From: an uncultured Oscillospiraceae bacterium
GTDB lineage: Bacteria; Bacillota; Clostridia; Oscillospirales; Oscillospiraceae
Length of the DNA: 64,000 bases
Direction: 5' to 3'
Assembly (NCBI GenBank): GCA_934591845.1
Contig: CAKTPO010000009.1
Span: 19,348-83,347 of the forward strand
A program made the translations under genes and the position numbers. The notes under the pieces are model-generated. The model worked only from the letters and a program-made list of their open reading frames with translations, was not told where the DNA came from and did not search any database. Of the stretch, positions 43,695 through 53,011 are shown piece after piece. Each line of letters starts with the position of its first letter. Position 1 is the first letter of the stretch.

Positions 43695-44057
43695 CTAAAA
43701 TTTTGATTGAAGACTGGGCCAATTCAACTTACGAGCAACCGACAGATGTGCTCCAGGTCCCCAAACAGGTGCTACCATTTTACAGCTTGAACGCTGCCGC
43801 AACACCAGCTTCGGTTTTGACTTTGGGAATCGGTCCCAGGCAAGCTTTTGACCACAGCAGCCGCAGAATGCCATGTATTCTCTTTCCTCACTTATTTTGC
43901 AGCGTGGACATACCGGATAGCTGACGAATTGACTGCCTTTCCGGTATGTCCGGTACTGGGTGACCTGGCGGGGAATTCGGTAGGATACCGCATCCAACAG
44001 CTCCATCCGCCGTCTTGATTTCCTCGACGATGACTTTTTAGCCATACACTGTTGCAT
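43695..44057 (-). CDS. zinc-ribbon-like small protein of the agr operon
   Basis: A 120-residue basic protein. The middle carries CPRC and CGCC spaced like a zinc ribbon (PVCPRCKISEEREYMAFCGCCGQKL). The start is taken at 44057, where GAAGGTGA precedes ATG. It lies 60 bases after agrB and 11 bases before the secreted-protein gene, so it is in the operon. Role unknown. Confidence 0.55.
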   Translation of the reverse strand: MQQCMAKKSSSRKSRRRMELLDAVSYRIPRQVTQYRTYRKGSQFVSYPVCPRCKISEEREYMAFCGCCGQKLAWDRFPKSKPKLVLRQRSSCKMVAPVWGPGAHLSVARKLNWPSLQSKF

Positions 44058-44117
44058 TTCTTCACCTTCATCCACGTTTGCTGTCAAACCGGGACGGATA
44101 GGAACGGATTTTCTTTG

Positions 44118-44684
44118 CTACATATCGGACATTTTTCCAATGCTCAATAAAATCGCTTCCAAACACATGCCACAGATCACAGGATAATATAGCATTGGGA
44201 GCTTCAGATAATATGCCACAGCGACTGTTGCGTCACAAATGAGCAGCAGCCACAGGCAGATTTTTCGGTATCTGCGCTTTTCTTCAGCATCCAGAGGCCT
44301 TTCTCTGCTGTCCAGGGGAGTGAACAGCAAAAGGCATAGATTGCCGAAAAAAAGCAGCGGCAGGGCTTTCCCATTTGAGGCTTCCAGCGTTTTGATAGCA
44401 GCTACAGCAATTCCCATCGCCAATGTGGTCCAGCCAGTGCAGGATGTTTCCGTTTTGGCATGTACCCCTCCCGCATAGCTTCGCAGAAGAATGAACACAA
44501 TATAGAAAATAACACTTTCCCACGGGATTCTCAGGAAGAAGCCAAAAGCAATGGTCACCAGGAAAAAGTAAAAACGTGTAATCAGCAAGAAAAAACCATA
44601 AATGTATAGTTCCCTATCCCCCTCCTCTACGACGGACACCGCAATCAGTTTCCGCACAATGCGTTCTGCAAGCTTGGTTGCCAT
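44118..44684 (-). CDS. agrB: AgrB-like peptide-processing membrane protease
   Basis: Membrane cysteine protease that trims and cyclises the AgrD precursor. The 188-residue protein has four or more hydrophobic helices. The catalytic histidine and cysteine are in RSYAGGVHAKTETSC near residues 68-82, spaced as in the AgrB family. The ATG overlaps the agrD stop (TAATG). Confidence 0.9.
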   Translation of the reverse strand: MATKLAERIVRKLIAVSVVEEGDRELYIYGFFLLITRFYFFLVTIAFGFFLRIPWESVIFYIVFILLRSYAGGVHAKTETSCTGWTTLAMGIAVAAIKTLEASNGKALPLLFFGNLCLLLFTPLDSRERPLDAEEKRRYRKICLWLLLICDATVAVAYYLKLPMLYYPVICGMCLEAILLSIGKMSDM

Positions 44685-44830
44685 TACTTGCTGTTCTTGA
44701 AGCGCTTTAGTGCAGCGGGTGCTTTTGGCTGGTAGATACCCATGCAGGTTGTCCGGTTTGCATCTCGGCGCAGTGCATGCTCCGCAGCCTTTTTAGCAAC
44801 GGTTGCAATCAGGCTTTTTTTGCTCTTCAT
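44684..44830 (-). CDS. agrD: AgrD-like cyclic lactone autoinducer precursor
   Basis: A 48-residue peptide. The N-terminal amphipathic helix (KKSLIATVAKKAAEHALRRD) is followed by the predicted signal core TTCMGIYQPKAP and a charged tail (ALKRFKNSK). Cys29 would form the thiolactone, most simply with Tyr33 to give the five-residue ring CMGIY. GGAGGTGA lies before the ATG. It is too short for standard gene calling, but its overlap with agrB makes the call firm. Confidence 0.9.
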   Translation of the reverse strand: MKSKKSLIATVAKKAAEHALRRDANRTTCMGIYQPKAPAALKRFKNSK

Positions 44831-45047
44831 AGCGTTCACCTCCTTCTGGCGACAAAATAACATGTCTTTTGCAGCTTTTCAATAGCTCAATCAAAAGTGC
44901 GGATTATACGCGCAAAACTGCAAGGATTCATATTATTAGTTGTAGATATCTATAAAATCATCACAAACTAATTGTTTTACAGATATGTTCTATTGCAGTT
45001 TGTTCTCGTTTCCTGAAAAACATGGTATTTTATCCAAGGTGATCAAT

Positions 45048-45359
45048 ATGGATGTTGATAAAAAGCTAATTGGAAAGCGTATTCGGCACCGACGTGAAGT
45101 CGCAGGCCTTTCCCAGGAGCAGCTGGCTGAAAAGTTAGCACTTTCCACCAACCACATTTCCAGTATGGAGTGTGGGAAAAGTCTGCTCACAACAAAACGA
45201 CTGTTGGATTTATGCGATATACTTGGCGGCACACCAAACTACTACCTGCTGGGCGAAATTGGGCCAGAGGCGGACAGGATAACCACCCTTATTCAGAAGC
45301 TGTCCCCCAGAGAGCAGAAAACTCTATGCCACCTTTTAGCAACGTATCTCCTAGAATAA
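45048..45359 (+). CDS. XRE-family helix-turn-helix regulator
   Basis: A 103-residue DNA-binding protein (KKLIGKRIRHRREVAGLSQEQLAEKL, then STNHISSMECGKS). The ATG at 45048 follows AAGGTGAT; a longer frame to 44985 lacks a site. It is divergent from agrD and followed by a strong terminator, so it may regulate the agr operon. Confidence 0.85.
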   Translation: MDVDKKLIGKRIRHRREVAGLSQEQLAEKLALSTNHISSMECGKSLLTTKRLLDLCDILGGTPNYYLLGEIGPEADRITTLIQKLSPREQKTLCHLLATYLLE

Positions 45360-45456
45360 CCCTCCCTGATACTTTTTTGCAAAAATGCAAGGAATCTGTG
45401 CAAAAATGCTGGTTTTTCTATTCTTCGCGGATTTGACGTTGACCTTCAATAATGAT

Positions 45457-45500
45457 AAAATAGGCTTACGATGTTTTGTCGCATCGTAAGCCTATTTTTA
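45457..45500 (+). terminator. strong hairpin between the XRE gene and the response regulator
   Basis: Perfect 17-base stem AAAATAGGCTTACGATG and complement followed by TTTTTAT, 13 bases before the next start. It ends the XRE transcript or attenuates the response regulator gene. Confidence 0.85.
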
Positions 45501-45512
45501 TGAGGTATCTAA

Positions 45513-46211
45513 ATGAAAATTTTGATTTGCGATGATGAACAGGCCTATCTGAACACACTTAGAATTCACATTGAAGAATATATGAAAAATCACCATATTC
45601 CCTGCGCCATCACTGCGGTGGTAGACCCGCTTCAAATTGCCCAGGATGACACCGTATTTGATCTTGCGTTTCTGGATATTCAAATGCCAGGAGTGGATGG
45701 TATCACGTTGGCAAAGGAGCTACGGCAGCGCAATCCCAAGCTGGCGCTGTTCTTTGTAACCAACTATGATTGCTATCAGGATGATGCCATGGACCTCCGG
45801 GCGTTTCGCTTTTTTGAAAAGCCCTTTAACGCTAATCGGCTGTATGCCGGCCTTGACAAAGCTATGGAATACATCGACGGGGCCTATGTGGATCTGTTCC
45901 TTTCTGAAAATGGGGCTATGCAGCGGGTGATTGCGGACGGTATTCTCTATGTGACTCGAGACGGCAGACGAGCGAGTGTCGTCACATTGGGGAAAGTGTA
46001 TTCCACAGCTGACAAATATGATGATCTCTGTGAGAAACTGCCGCAGCTATTCTTCTACCCTGTCCATAAATCTTTTTTCGTCAATCTCCACTATGTAGAC
46101 CGCTACACCTACACAGAACTGCTTCTTTCTGATGGAACCAAAATTCCTATTGCGCCGAGGAGACAATCCGCTTTTCACAAATTCTGGTTTGAATACTTGC
46201 GGAGGAAATGA
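45513..46211 (+). CDS. LytTR-family response regulator (AgrA-like)
   Basis: A 232-residue two-domain protein. The receiver has DDE at residues 8-10, the phosphoacceptor Asp in AFLDIQMPG near residue 55, and FEKPFN with the conserved Lys. The C-terminal LytTR domain includes FYPVHKSFFVNLHYVDRY, and the end is basic. ATGAGG precedes the ATG. The next gene, a GHKL kinase, starts directly after its stop. Confidence 0.9.
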   Translation: MKILICDDEQAYLNTLRIHIEEYMKNHHIPCAITAVVDPLQIAQDDTVFDLAFLDIQMPGVDGITLAKELRQRNPKLALFFVTNYDCYQDDAMDLRAFRFFEKPFNANRLYAGLDKAMEYIDGAYVDLFLSENGAMQRVIADGILYVTRDGRRASVVTLGKVYSTADKYDDLCEKLPQLFFYPVHKSFFVNLHYVDRYTYTELLLSDGTKIPIAPRRQSAFHKFWFEYLRRK

Positions 46212-46212
46212 T

Positions 46213-47481
46213 ATGCTGAATCCCTTATTTTCCCTCTCTGTGTATTTAATTGAAATGATAATCTCCTATATTTTCTTCTCCTCTCTAGGGAAAAGAAGGA
46301 TGGATACTCTAAAAACAATTATAATGGGCACCCTTCTCTTTACCTTTGGCTCTACAGTAAATGTGCTGTTCAAGAATAATGGCCCAATCAATGCGCTTAT
46401 AACATTAATAGTTAATATTGTTTTTGACTGTTTCTGTTTTGACAGCACATTATTCAAAAGCTTTTTCTACGCCTTTATTCTCGACATTCTAAATATAGCT
46501 CTTGAAGTTGCCGTTATTACCCTTAGTTCCTTTGTCATTCGTGATAACTTTTCTAGCTATAACAACAACTTCCTACTTCTTGTTTTCCAGACCATTACAA
46601 TCAAAACTCTGTATTTTCTTATTATTCTTGTCCTTGTTAAAATGATTCGCCCAGGGGACACACAAGATTCGATCCCACTGGATTTCCTTGTGTTTCCAGT
46701 GTTGACCACCGTGTGCCAAGCAATATTCTGGTATATTTGTGCGCAGCTGGACACATTTTACGAAATACAGTTTCTCCTGTCTATTTCCAGCGGTTGTCTC
46801 TTTATTGAGACTGTTCTCCTTTTCTTTACCTATTCTCACCAAGTAAAAAAGGAACGTCAGACAATGCAAATCCAGAGCGAACTGAATAGGCTTCAAACGG
46901 AGCAGTCATACTATCAAATTCTGGATCAGCAAAATCAGCAGTTAATGATTTACGCACATGATGCAAAGAAGCACCTCGCTGCAATTCAGGCCCTGAATGA
47001 AGATCCGGCAATCGGAAGCTATGTAACAAAACTGTCTGAACAGCTAAAGGACTACTCCAAAAGCCACAGCAGCGGAAATAAACTCTTGGATGTTATGCTG
47101 CACAAGTATGATATTGACTGTAAGATGCGGGGGATCACCTTTGAATACGACGTCAAGGTTTGCAATCTTTCTCAATTGGAGGATATTGATCTGGTTGCAA
47201 TCCTTGGTAACCTGCTGGACAATGCGGTCACCGCTTCCGAACAGTCGTCTGAAAAATGCATTTCTCTGACAACTGTATACCGCAACCGTTACAGCGTCAT
47301 CATCGTCAGTAACAGCTGCGATACTCCCCCAAAACAATCTGGACACCGCCTGATCTCCACAAAATCCGGAGCCGGTTTCCACGGCTTTGGCATGAAAAGC
47401 GTTGCTAAGTCCATTAAAAATACGACGGCGATTATGAATGGGATTATGATGCGGAGAGGCAATTGTTTACTGTTACCGTAA
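46213..47481 (+). CDS. AgrC-like GHKL sensor kinase with frameshifted C-terminus
   Basis: Membrane sensor of the agr peptide. The first ~215 residues hold six or so helices. A coiled segment follows with IYAHDAKKHLAAIQAL (His of the H-box) and the ATP-binding part with ILGNLLDNAVTASEQ (N-box) and GFHGFGMKS (G-box). After that the frame becomes unlike the family. One base ahead the other frame reads KYDGDYEWDYDAERQLFTVTVM, the expected GHKL end, stopping at 47501. The shift sits in a run of five A (47416-47420), where six would restore the frame. Either a real mutation or a homopolymer error. GGAGG precedes the ATG. Confidence 0.85.
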   Translation: MLNPLFSLSVYLIEMIISYIFFSSLGKRRMDTLKTIIMGTLLFTFGSTVNVLFKNNGPINALITLIVNIVFDCFCFDSTLFKSFFYAFILDILNIALEVAVITLSSFVIRDNFSSYNNNFLLLVFQTITIKTLYFLIILVLVKMIRPGDTQDSIPLDFLVFPVLTTVCQAIFWYICAQLDTFYEIQFLLSISSGCLFIETVLLFFTYSHQVKKERQTMQIQSELNRLQTEQSYYQILDQQNQQLMIYAHDAKKHLAAIQALNEDPAIGSYVTKLSEQLKDYSKSHSSGNKLLDVMLHKYDIDCKMRGITFEYDVKVCNLSQLEDIDLVAILGNLLDNAVTASEQSSEKCISLTTVYRNRYSVIIVSNSCDTPPKQSGHRLISTKSGAGFHGFGMKSVAKSIKNTTAIMNGIMMRRGNCLLLP

Positions 47482-47629
47482 TGGTTTCTACGCATTTATA
47501 AATAAATACGCCAAAATTTATGAAAGAATATTGGTACCATCGGTGATTAAGTGCTACAACAACATTAGGTGATTTGCCTTTCCCATGTATATTTCATCTA
47601 ACAACGACCAGCGACCATTGAGGATTTTC

Positions 47630-48010
47630 ATGCCTTTTGGTGGGAAACTACTGAAAAATAAACGTTGGGTAAGGCTGGCTTCTATGATGCCATGAAAGCA
47701 TATTGAGCAATCTGGGTGGAGTCCTTCCAGTCAAAAAAGACCGTCCGGCATTATCTTCACGGATTACGTTTGACGTTATTTTTTATCAAGGGGAAATGAT
47801 AATCTGACCGGCGAGAGTACTGCCGATGCCATCGTGGAAAATTCGTACATGCAGCACTTTCTGAGATAGACAGCACTTCTGGCAGGACTATTATTTGCCC
47901 TCTCTATGATGGTGCACTTTCGCAAGCGTTTTCTGGTAGAAGAAGTAGGTAAAATTAACGAGTACATTTTGCACCGGGGTATGGCGGGAATAACATCGTA
48001 ATGTTGACGG
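47630..48010 (+). pseudogene. decayed IS5/IS1182-type transposase
   Basis: Recognisable pieces in different frames: MPFGGKLLKNKRWVRLASMMP, then TGA where the family has Trp; LTGESTADAIVENSYMQHF near 47,800; and SMMVHFRKRFLVEEVGKINEYI near 47,900-47,960. Several stops and shifts break it, and only the N-terminal third is represented. The rest of 47,502-48,394 shows no gene; a direct repeat GTGTAATTTGCAT/GTGTAAATTGCAT lies at about 48,113-48,151. Confidence 0.65.
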
Positions 48011-48394
48011 TAATTGAAAATGTTGAAACCGAGGCAGACCAGATCCTCGTAGTCATTAACGCCGCTCAAACTCTGGGAAATTGGCTTTTGCTTTTTTAGG
48101 AATAAGGTTTGAGGTGTAATTTGCATCTACAAGGGTGTAAATTGCATTTTCAGTAGAGACTAGTTCGTCAATAATTCATATAGGTTAAAAGAAAAAATAT
48201 TGTCATATGTTTTGCTTTTTGAAGTATATGACAAGAAAGATTTCCCACATACAACAGTTGAAAAAATCGCATCTGTCCCAAGGCCAAGTATCCATTAATG
48301 CAAGAAGCCCTAGTATTAATGAAATAACAATGAATCCTGATTCACCCTATTTAATTGGTGTGTTTCCACGAAAAAAGAAAGAGAGTGTGCTTGT

Positions 48395-51300
48395 ATGGCA
48401 GAGATTCGGAGAACGAAGTATATTCTACATGTGTCTGATTTCCATCTTTCGTTGGAAAATGAGGACTTTGCACGGGAATGCCTTAAATTTCTGTGCGACT
48501 CCATAGATGATAAAAATATTACGATTGACTATTTGATCCACACAGGGGATATTATCGATGCACGTAGATCATATTCTACTGCGATAGGTGATTTGGAAAG
48601 AGAAGACTCATCATTAGGATGGATTCGCCAGAAATATTTATCAGATGATGGCCTTGATGAAAATGAATTTATAAAAGATCCCAGGTTGACAGCAGACATT
48701 TTGCAGAGAATGAACAATCATATCTTCGAAAATGCAGAAAATACGTTCACGAACATTGCGGGGACTGTAAAGGAATTTCTGGCGAATATTCGTGTGAGAA
48801 AAAGATATACTTATTTTTGCGTTGGAAATCATGACACAATACGACCAATTTTAACAGAAAGTACAGATATATGTAATAGATTAGAACAAGACGATGGGGA
48901 TGCGCATGAATACCATAAAACCCTTTTAATGTTTGAAAAAAAGCACAAACTATTTGATGCATATACAGTTTTTCTACATGAATTAGGGGTTTGGAATGAT
49001 AAATTGACCGAGACCTGGGATCAAACACCGGATCTTAATCTTGTAATACTCAATACAAATCATCAGAATCCAGCAAGAAGCAAACAGGAGTATCACTGCG
49101 TAGACTGTCAAAGCGCAACGAAGGCTCTCAATCATTTTGGTACAGATCGAGATGACAAGCGTCTTAACGTTGTAATTTCGCACAAACCGATTTATGAAAT
49201 CTGCGAAGCAGTGCGAATGGCGTTTGATAGCTATCACAAAACAGAATTTATGACGGCAATGCAGCGCTTCTTAGGTGAAAATGGTATATATGTTTGTGGT
49301 GATAAGCATACTCGCAGCGTGTCTGATATGACGTTCCATAATGTTCGCCATATTATTGGCGGTGCTCCTTTGCGACCCAAAGGTGGCCAGAGGGTTTTCC
49401 AAGTAGAATATAACTTAATTGAATTAACTGAGGGGAAGATCGGGAATACCCAAAAAATACATATATCTTATGATCAGATTTCTAAGAAATGGTCTTGTAC
49501 CTTTCGACCCGAAGATAGCGTTGTTGAAACACTTTATGAGTTGAGCAAATGCTCTATTATACCGCAATGCCTGTCTGTGCTTTTACTTGATAAAAAAGCA
49601 AATTCGTGGTTTGATATTAGCCGTATCTTTTTTATCGATATGCACAATCCGGCGAAGTGGACCGGGTTAGAAAAAAAGTTAGACACGCTTTCTCATATCA
49701 TCTGCAAATATTGGAAAATGTCCCCCGATACTGCTGCGGGCAGAAATCCATTGATGGAATGGGACAAAAGAAAAAATGAGATGTCAATCTTTCACAATAC
49801 CCGTGATTATCTGATTGAAAAAATGAGAAGCCCTTTCACAAACGACCAGAACAACATCCTTAATATACGGGGAGAGTACAGTGCAGGTAAAAGCACATTC
49901 CTTGGAATTTTATATATTTATTTACTATTTCAGTATAGCGTAGGAAATATTGATTTCATTCCGGCATATTTTAACTTAGAAAATATGGAAATATTAGAAA
50001 AGATCACAGAAAGTACAGATATGCCATATAACAGAGTTGCGGCGAAAGCGTTTGCGCAATTTGTTAGGAAGGTACAAGCAATTTCTGAGAAATCACATCA
50101 AGCCGTTTGCTATATAATTGACGGACTGGATGAGCAAGATGTTTGGAGCTACAGCAGTGAAGACAGTATCGGGAGAGGTATTTTGGATATTATTAATACG
50201 GCTCCAAACTCCAAGAACATAATGTCTTTCAGTCAACACCACTTGCCGCTTTTTAAAAATACTATGCCGGAGCGTAAATACAACGATTATAGCGATGTTA
50301 TGTATTTCAATAATGTGCACACCATTTCTGCTGAATGTGGTAGTGAACGTTTTACTCAGTTTATAACGGCATTTTATTCCTTAAAGGAGGAGCAGAATCG
50401 TTCGGGAATACAGAACGTAGGAACAGCCCCCGAAGATGTGGACCCAAATAGAGTTAACAATATCTGTGAGCTGATTCACAAATTTAGAAGGCTATCAGTC
50501 AATCAAAATTTCTTGTATAAGTTTGGCGGTTATTTTGATGAAAAACTGGATTCGGTTGATTCACCGGAAGTGATAACTGTTGATAGCGTATACCGAAATT
50601 ACATTGACCTACTTCATAAAATGTGTATGGATACGCTCGGATATGGATATGTACATTATGCACCAGCTATGGCGTATTTATTTTCTTATAAGGGATTCAC
50701 TTATGAGCGTTTTAGAAAAATTCCTCTAAATAGTGAAGACCATTGGTATAATGAAATTGCAAAATACTCTGGCTCAGTATATGATGCGTTTATTTTTATA
50801 AAGAAGAACCAAGATATTCGAGAGTATTTAATTGCGATGCACTATAATCGAGAACTTCGATACTACGCAGAAAATCCTGAAATTCCCATATCTGAATCTT
50901 CAATTCTGAACGAGTTTATTCCTAGGAACGTTGCAAGTCTGTCACGAAGAATGTGGAAGAACGACCCTAACAAATTTGTGATCGTGTGTGTAGAGCTCTT
51001 AGAAAAAAGGAGAGATCTTGGACAAAAGCCCCTCTGTAATTGTGCTCTTTCTATGCTAATGTATACTTTGGCGCATCAAGAAAAGATGTATGCTCCCAGC
51101 AATACAAAGCTGGGAAAAATCATCTCCTCTTATGAGACTTCTTCAGGGAGAATTAGCGATACTCCTAATGGCGGTTTTTCCTATACTGCAAAGAAATCTG
51201 ATATTTTGCAGCTTTTTTTGGAATATAGTTTTCATCGTACATATAGGCTGTATAAAGCAGAATTGGAAGGCAACTCCGAGAAACTGGCACTAACTTTGAG

Positions 51301-51754
51301 TGAAGATACAGACTTTGCTCTTTATAATCGACAGTACCTCCTCCTGTATTATGGGGATATTACGATTAGTGGAGAAAACCGAAAAGCAGCGCTTGTTCCG
51401 GGACTGGATATTTGTCAAAAGGGGTTCGACTTTCATAATACATTCAATTTTCTCAGTGAAAAGCTGAATTATGCTGAAAAGGAAGCGTATGCATTGAGAG
51501 CGTATGACTTGTTTTCATTGTGCAATTTAATTGAGAGCAGATTAAATACACACTTAAGTTATCCGCAAAGTAATGGAACTTTTTTTAGCGGGAAAAAGAA
51601 TATTAATACACAAATCGGTGTGCTCGGTAATGCTATTCGCTATATCAACGAATATCCGGAGTCGGAGCATTCTGTTAACAACATCTTTAGGAACATCCTC
51701 TACGATTATAAAAAACAATTCGAGAGGGCAATAGAAGAGCGACTGAAAAACTAA
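48395..51754 (+). CDS. metallophosphoesterase-STAND NTPase fusion, candidate defence protein
   Basis: A 1119-residue cytoplasmic protein. Residues 1 to ~370 form a calcineurin-like metallophosphoesterase with all metal motifs: DFH (15-17), GD (51-52), GNHD (144-147), SHKP near 262 and GDKH near 301. Residues ~455-640 form a P-loop NTPase of STAND/NACHT style: Walker A GEYSAGKST near 492 and Walker B CYIIDGLDEQD near 575. The last ~450 residues are helical and unrecognised, a possible sensor. No membrane segments or signal peptide. Base composition is far more AT-rich than the core. The FRG-domain gene follows 215 bases later in the same direction. The layout, effector-NTPase-sensor, is that of STAND anti-phage proteins, but function here is inferred. 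Confidence 0.75.
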   Translation: MAEIRRTKYILHVSDFHLSLENEDFARECLKFLCDSIDDKNITIDYLIHTGDIIDARRSYSTAIGDLEREDSSLGWIRQKYLSDDGLDENEFIKDPRLTADILQRMNNHIFENAENTFTNIAGTVKEFLANIRVRKRYTYFCVGNHDTIRPILTESTDICNRLEQDDGDAHEYHKTLLMFEKKHKLFDAYTVFLHELGVWNDKLTETWDQTPDLNLVILNTNHQNPARSKQEYHCVDCQSATKALNHFGTDRDDKRLNVVISHKPIYEICEAVRMAFDSYHKTEFMTAMQRFLGENGIYVCGDKHTRSVSDMTFHNVRHIIGGAPLRPKGGQRVFQVEYNLIELTEGKIGNTQKIHISYDQISKKWSCTFRPEDSVVETLYELSKCSIIPQCLSVLLLDKKANSWFDISRIFFIDMHNPAKWTGLEKKLDTLSHIICKYWKMSPDTAAGRNPLMEWDKRKNEMSIFHNTRDYLIEKMRSPFTNDQNNILNIRGEYSAGKSTFLGILYIYLLFQYSVGNIDFIPAYFNLENMEILEKITESTDMPYNRVAAKAFAQFVRKVQAISEKSHQAVCYIIDGLDEQDVWSYSSEDSIGRGILDIINTAPNSKNIMSFSQHHLPLFKNTMPERKYNDYSDVMYFNNVHTISAECGSERFTQFITAFYSLKEEQNRSGIQNVGTAPEDVDPNRVNNICELIHKFRRLSVNQNFLYKFGGYFDEKLDSVDSPEVITVDSVYRNYIDLLHKMCMDTLGYGYVHYAPAMAYLFSYKGFTYERFRKIPLNSEDHWYNEIAKYSGSVYDAFIFIKKNQDIREYLIAMHYNRELRYYAENPEIPISESSILNEFIPRNVASLSRRMWKNDPNKFVIVCVELLEKRRDLGQKPLCNCALSMLMYTLAHQEKMYAPSNTKLGKIISSYETSSGRISDTPNGGFSYTAKKSDILQLFLEYSFHRTYRLYKAELEGNSEKLALTLSEDTDFALYNRQYLLLYYGDITISGENRKAALVPGLDICQKGFDFHNTFNFLSEKLNYAEKEAYALRAYDLFSLCNLIESRLNTHLSYPQSNGTFFSGKKNINTQIGVLGNAIRYINEYPESEHSVNNIFRNILYDYKKQFERAIEERLKN

Positions 51755-51969
51755 GTGATGTATTTCCTTGGGACCGTATAGCTGGCGCAACCTAGACTAT
51801 TTTGTATACTGTTGAGATGTCGTTTGCAACACAGCGAGCTAACCCAATAGATTGTGCCCGATGACAAAACAGCAGAATTAAATGACAAGAATGTTTATAT
51901 GGAAAAATACCACTATCAGATTGACAAAGAGTATAGCTGACAGAAAATGTATGAAAAGGAAGAATTGTA

Positions 51970-52968
51970 ATGGCAGAGATAGCGACAGTATCCAATTTTA
52001 TTGATTTCATTCGAGAAATTCAGGAGTCAATGCATTCTCCCCTGGCATTTCTAAAGGATGCCGAGCAGATAATGAACGTGAAGATTTCTGATATAAGTCC
52101 TGCTACTATTGAGCGCGGAAAAGAGTATGTTGCAGCACTTCTCAGCGAGGAAAGGCATGATAAACCTAAAAATCAGGAACATAGGAGATTTTACCGTGGG
52201 CACTATTCAACACACTATGATTTAGTGCCCAGTGCTTTTCGCGGACACAACTGGGGTAGGGAAGATTATTACTATCATGAAATTGCGGTTCGAAGTCCTG
52301 AGTTTTTCCAAGGAAAAACTCACCTGGACAGGCTTGTTACTATGCAACACTATGAATGTCCAACGCGATTGCTGGATATTACATCAAACCCACTGGTGGC
52401 GCTATTTTTTGCATGTATGAATTATGGATGTAAAAAATGCGATGCATCCACGGAAGGGGTTGTCTATGTATTCGATGAACCTTCTACAAATGTAGTGTAT
52501 GCGGATAGTGACCGTTCGCTAATGCTTGCATGCCTGGCTAGGTTTAGTGAGGCAGATAAAATGAAAATGTATGAGCTTGCAAGTTTAAGAATAGGCGAAG
52601 GTGGGTTTGAGAAGAAAGGCGGGAACGGCGGCTATAAAGACGTTATAATAGAAAAACTATTTCATGAAATTGCTAGGGAGGTACCCGCTTTTAAACGTGA
52701 AATAAAGCCACTGGATTTGCTCAAACCACTTTTTGTACAACCCAATAGAACGAATATGAGAATCACCAAGCAGGATGGAGCGTTTATTTTATCAGGTTTA
52801 TGTAAAAATGCAGCAGAGGCGCAAACAAAACTTGAACTATGCGTTCATAAAAAAATTCACGTAGTTAATCAGGACGGGATTCTACGTGAATTAGAACAAC
52901 TTGGTATACATGAAGCATCGCTGTTTCCAGAGTTGGATAAAGTGGCGCATTATCTGAAGACCAGATAG
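51970..52968 (+). CDS. FRG-domain protein, partner of the STAND gene
   Basis: A 332-residue soluble protein. Residues ~70-180 carry the FRG domain: RRFYRGHYSTHYDLVPSAFR, then TMQHYECPTRLLDITSNPLVALFFACM, both strongly conserved in the family. The C-terminal half (from about residue 185) is unrecognised. AAGGAAG precedes the ATG. Both this and the upstream gene begin MAEI. FRG proteins are common in defence and toxin contexts, but their activity is not established as far as I know. Low GC like its neighbour. Confidence 0.75.
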   Translation: MAEIATVSNFIDFIREIQESMHSPLAFLKDAEQIMNVKISDISPATIERGKEYVAALLSEERHDKPKNQEHRRFYRGHYSTHYDLVPSAFRGHNWGREDYYYHEIAVRSPEFFQGKTHLDRLVTMQHYECPTRLLDITSNPLVALFFACMNYGCKKCDASTEGVVYVFDEPSTNVVYADSDRSLMLACLARFSEADKMKMYELASLRIGEGGFEKKGGNGGYKDVIIEKLFHEIAREVPAFKREIKPLDLLKPLFVQPNRTNMRITKQDGAFILSGLCKNAAEAQTKLELCVHKKIHVVNQDGILRELEQLGIHEASLFPELDKVAHYLKTR

Positions 52969-53011
52969 GGCGGATATATGGAATGTGAGCAGGTTTGGCA
53001 GTAACAGAATG

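Noticed and set aside
48113..48151. Direct repeat GTGTAATTTGCAT / GTGTAAATTGCAT as an iteron or CRISPR start.
   Set aside because: Only two units, no third copy, no cas or replication gene nearby. No CRISPR array was seen anywhere in the window.
48207..48506. Plus-strand frame of 99 codons overlapping the start of the STAND gene.
   Set aside because: No ribosome binding site; its second half is the STAND gene in another frame.
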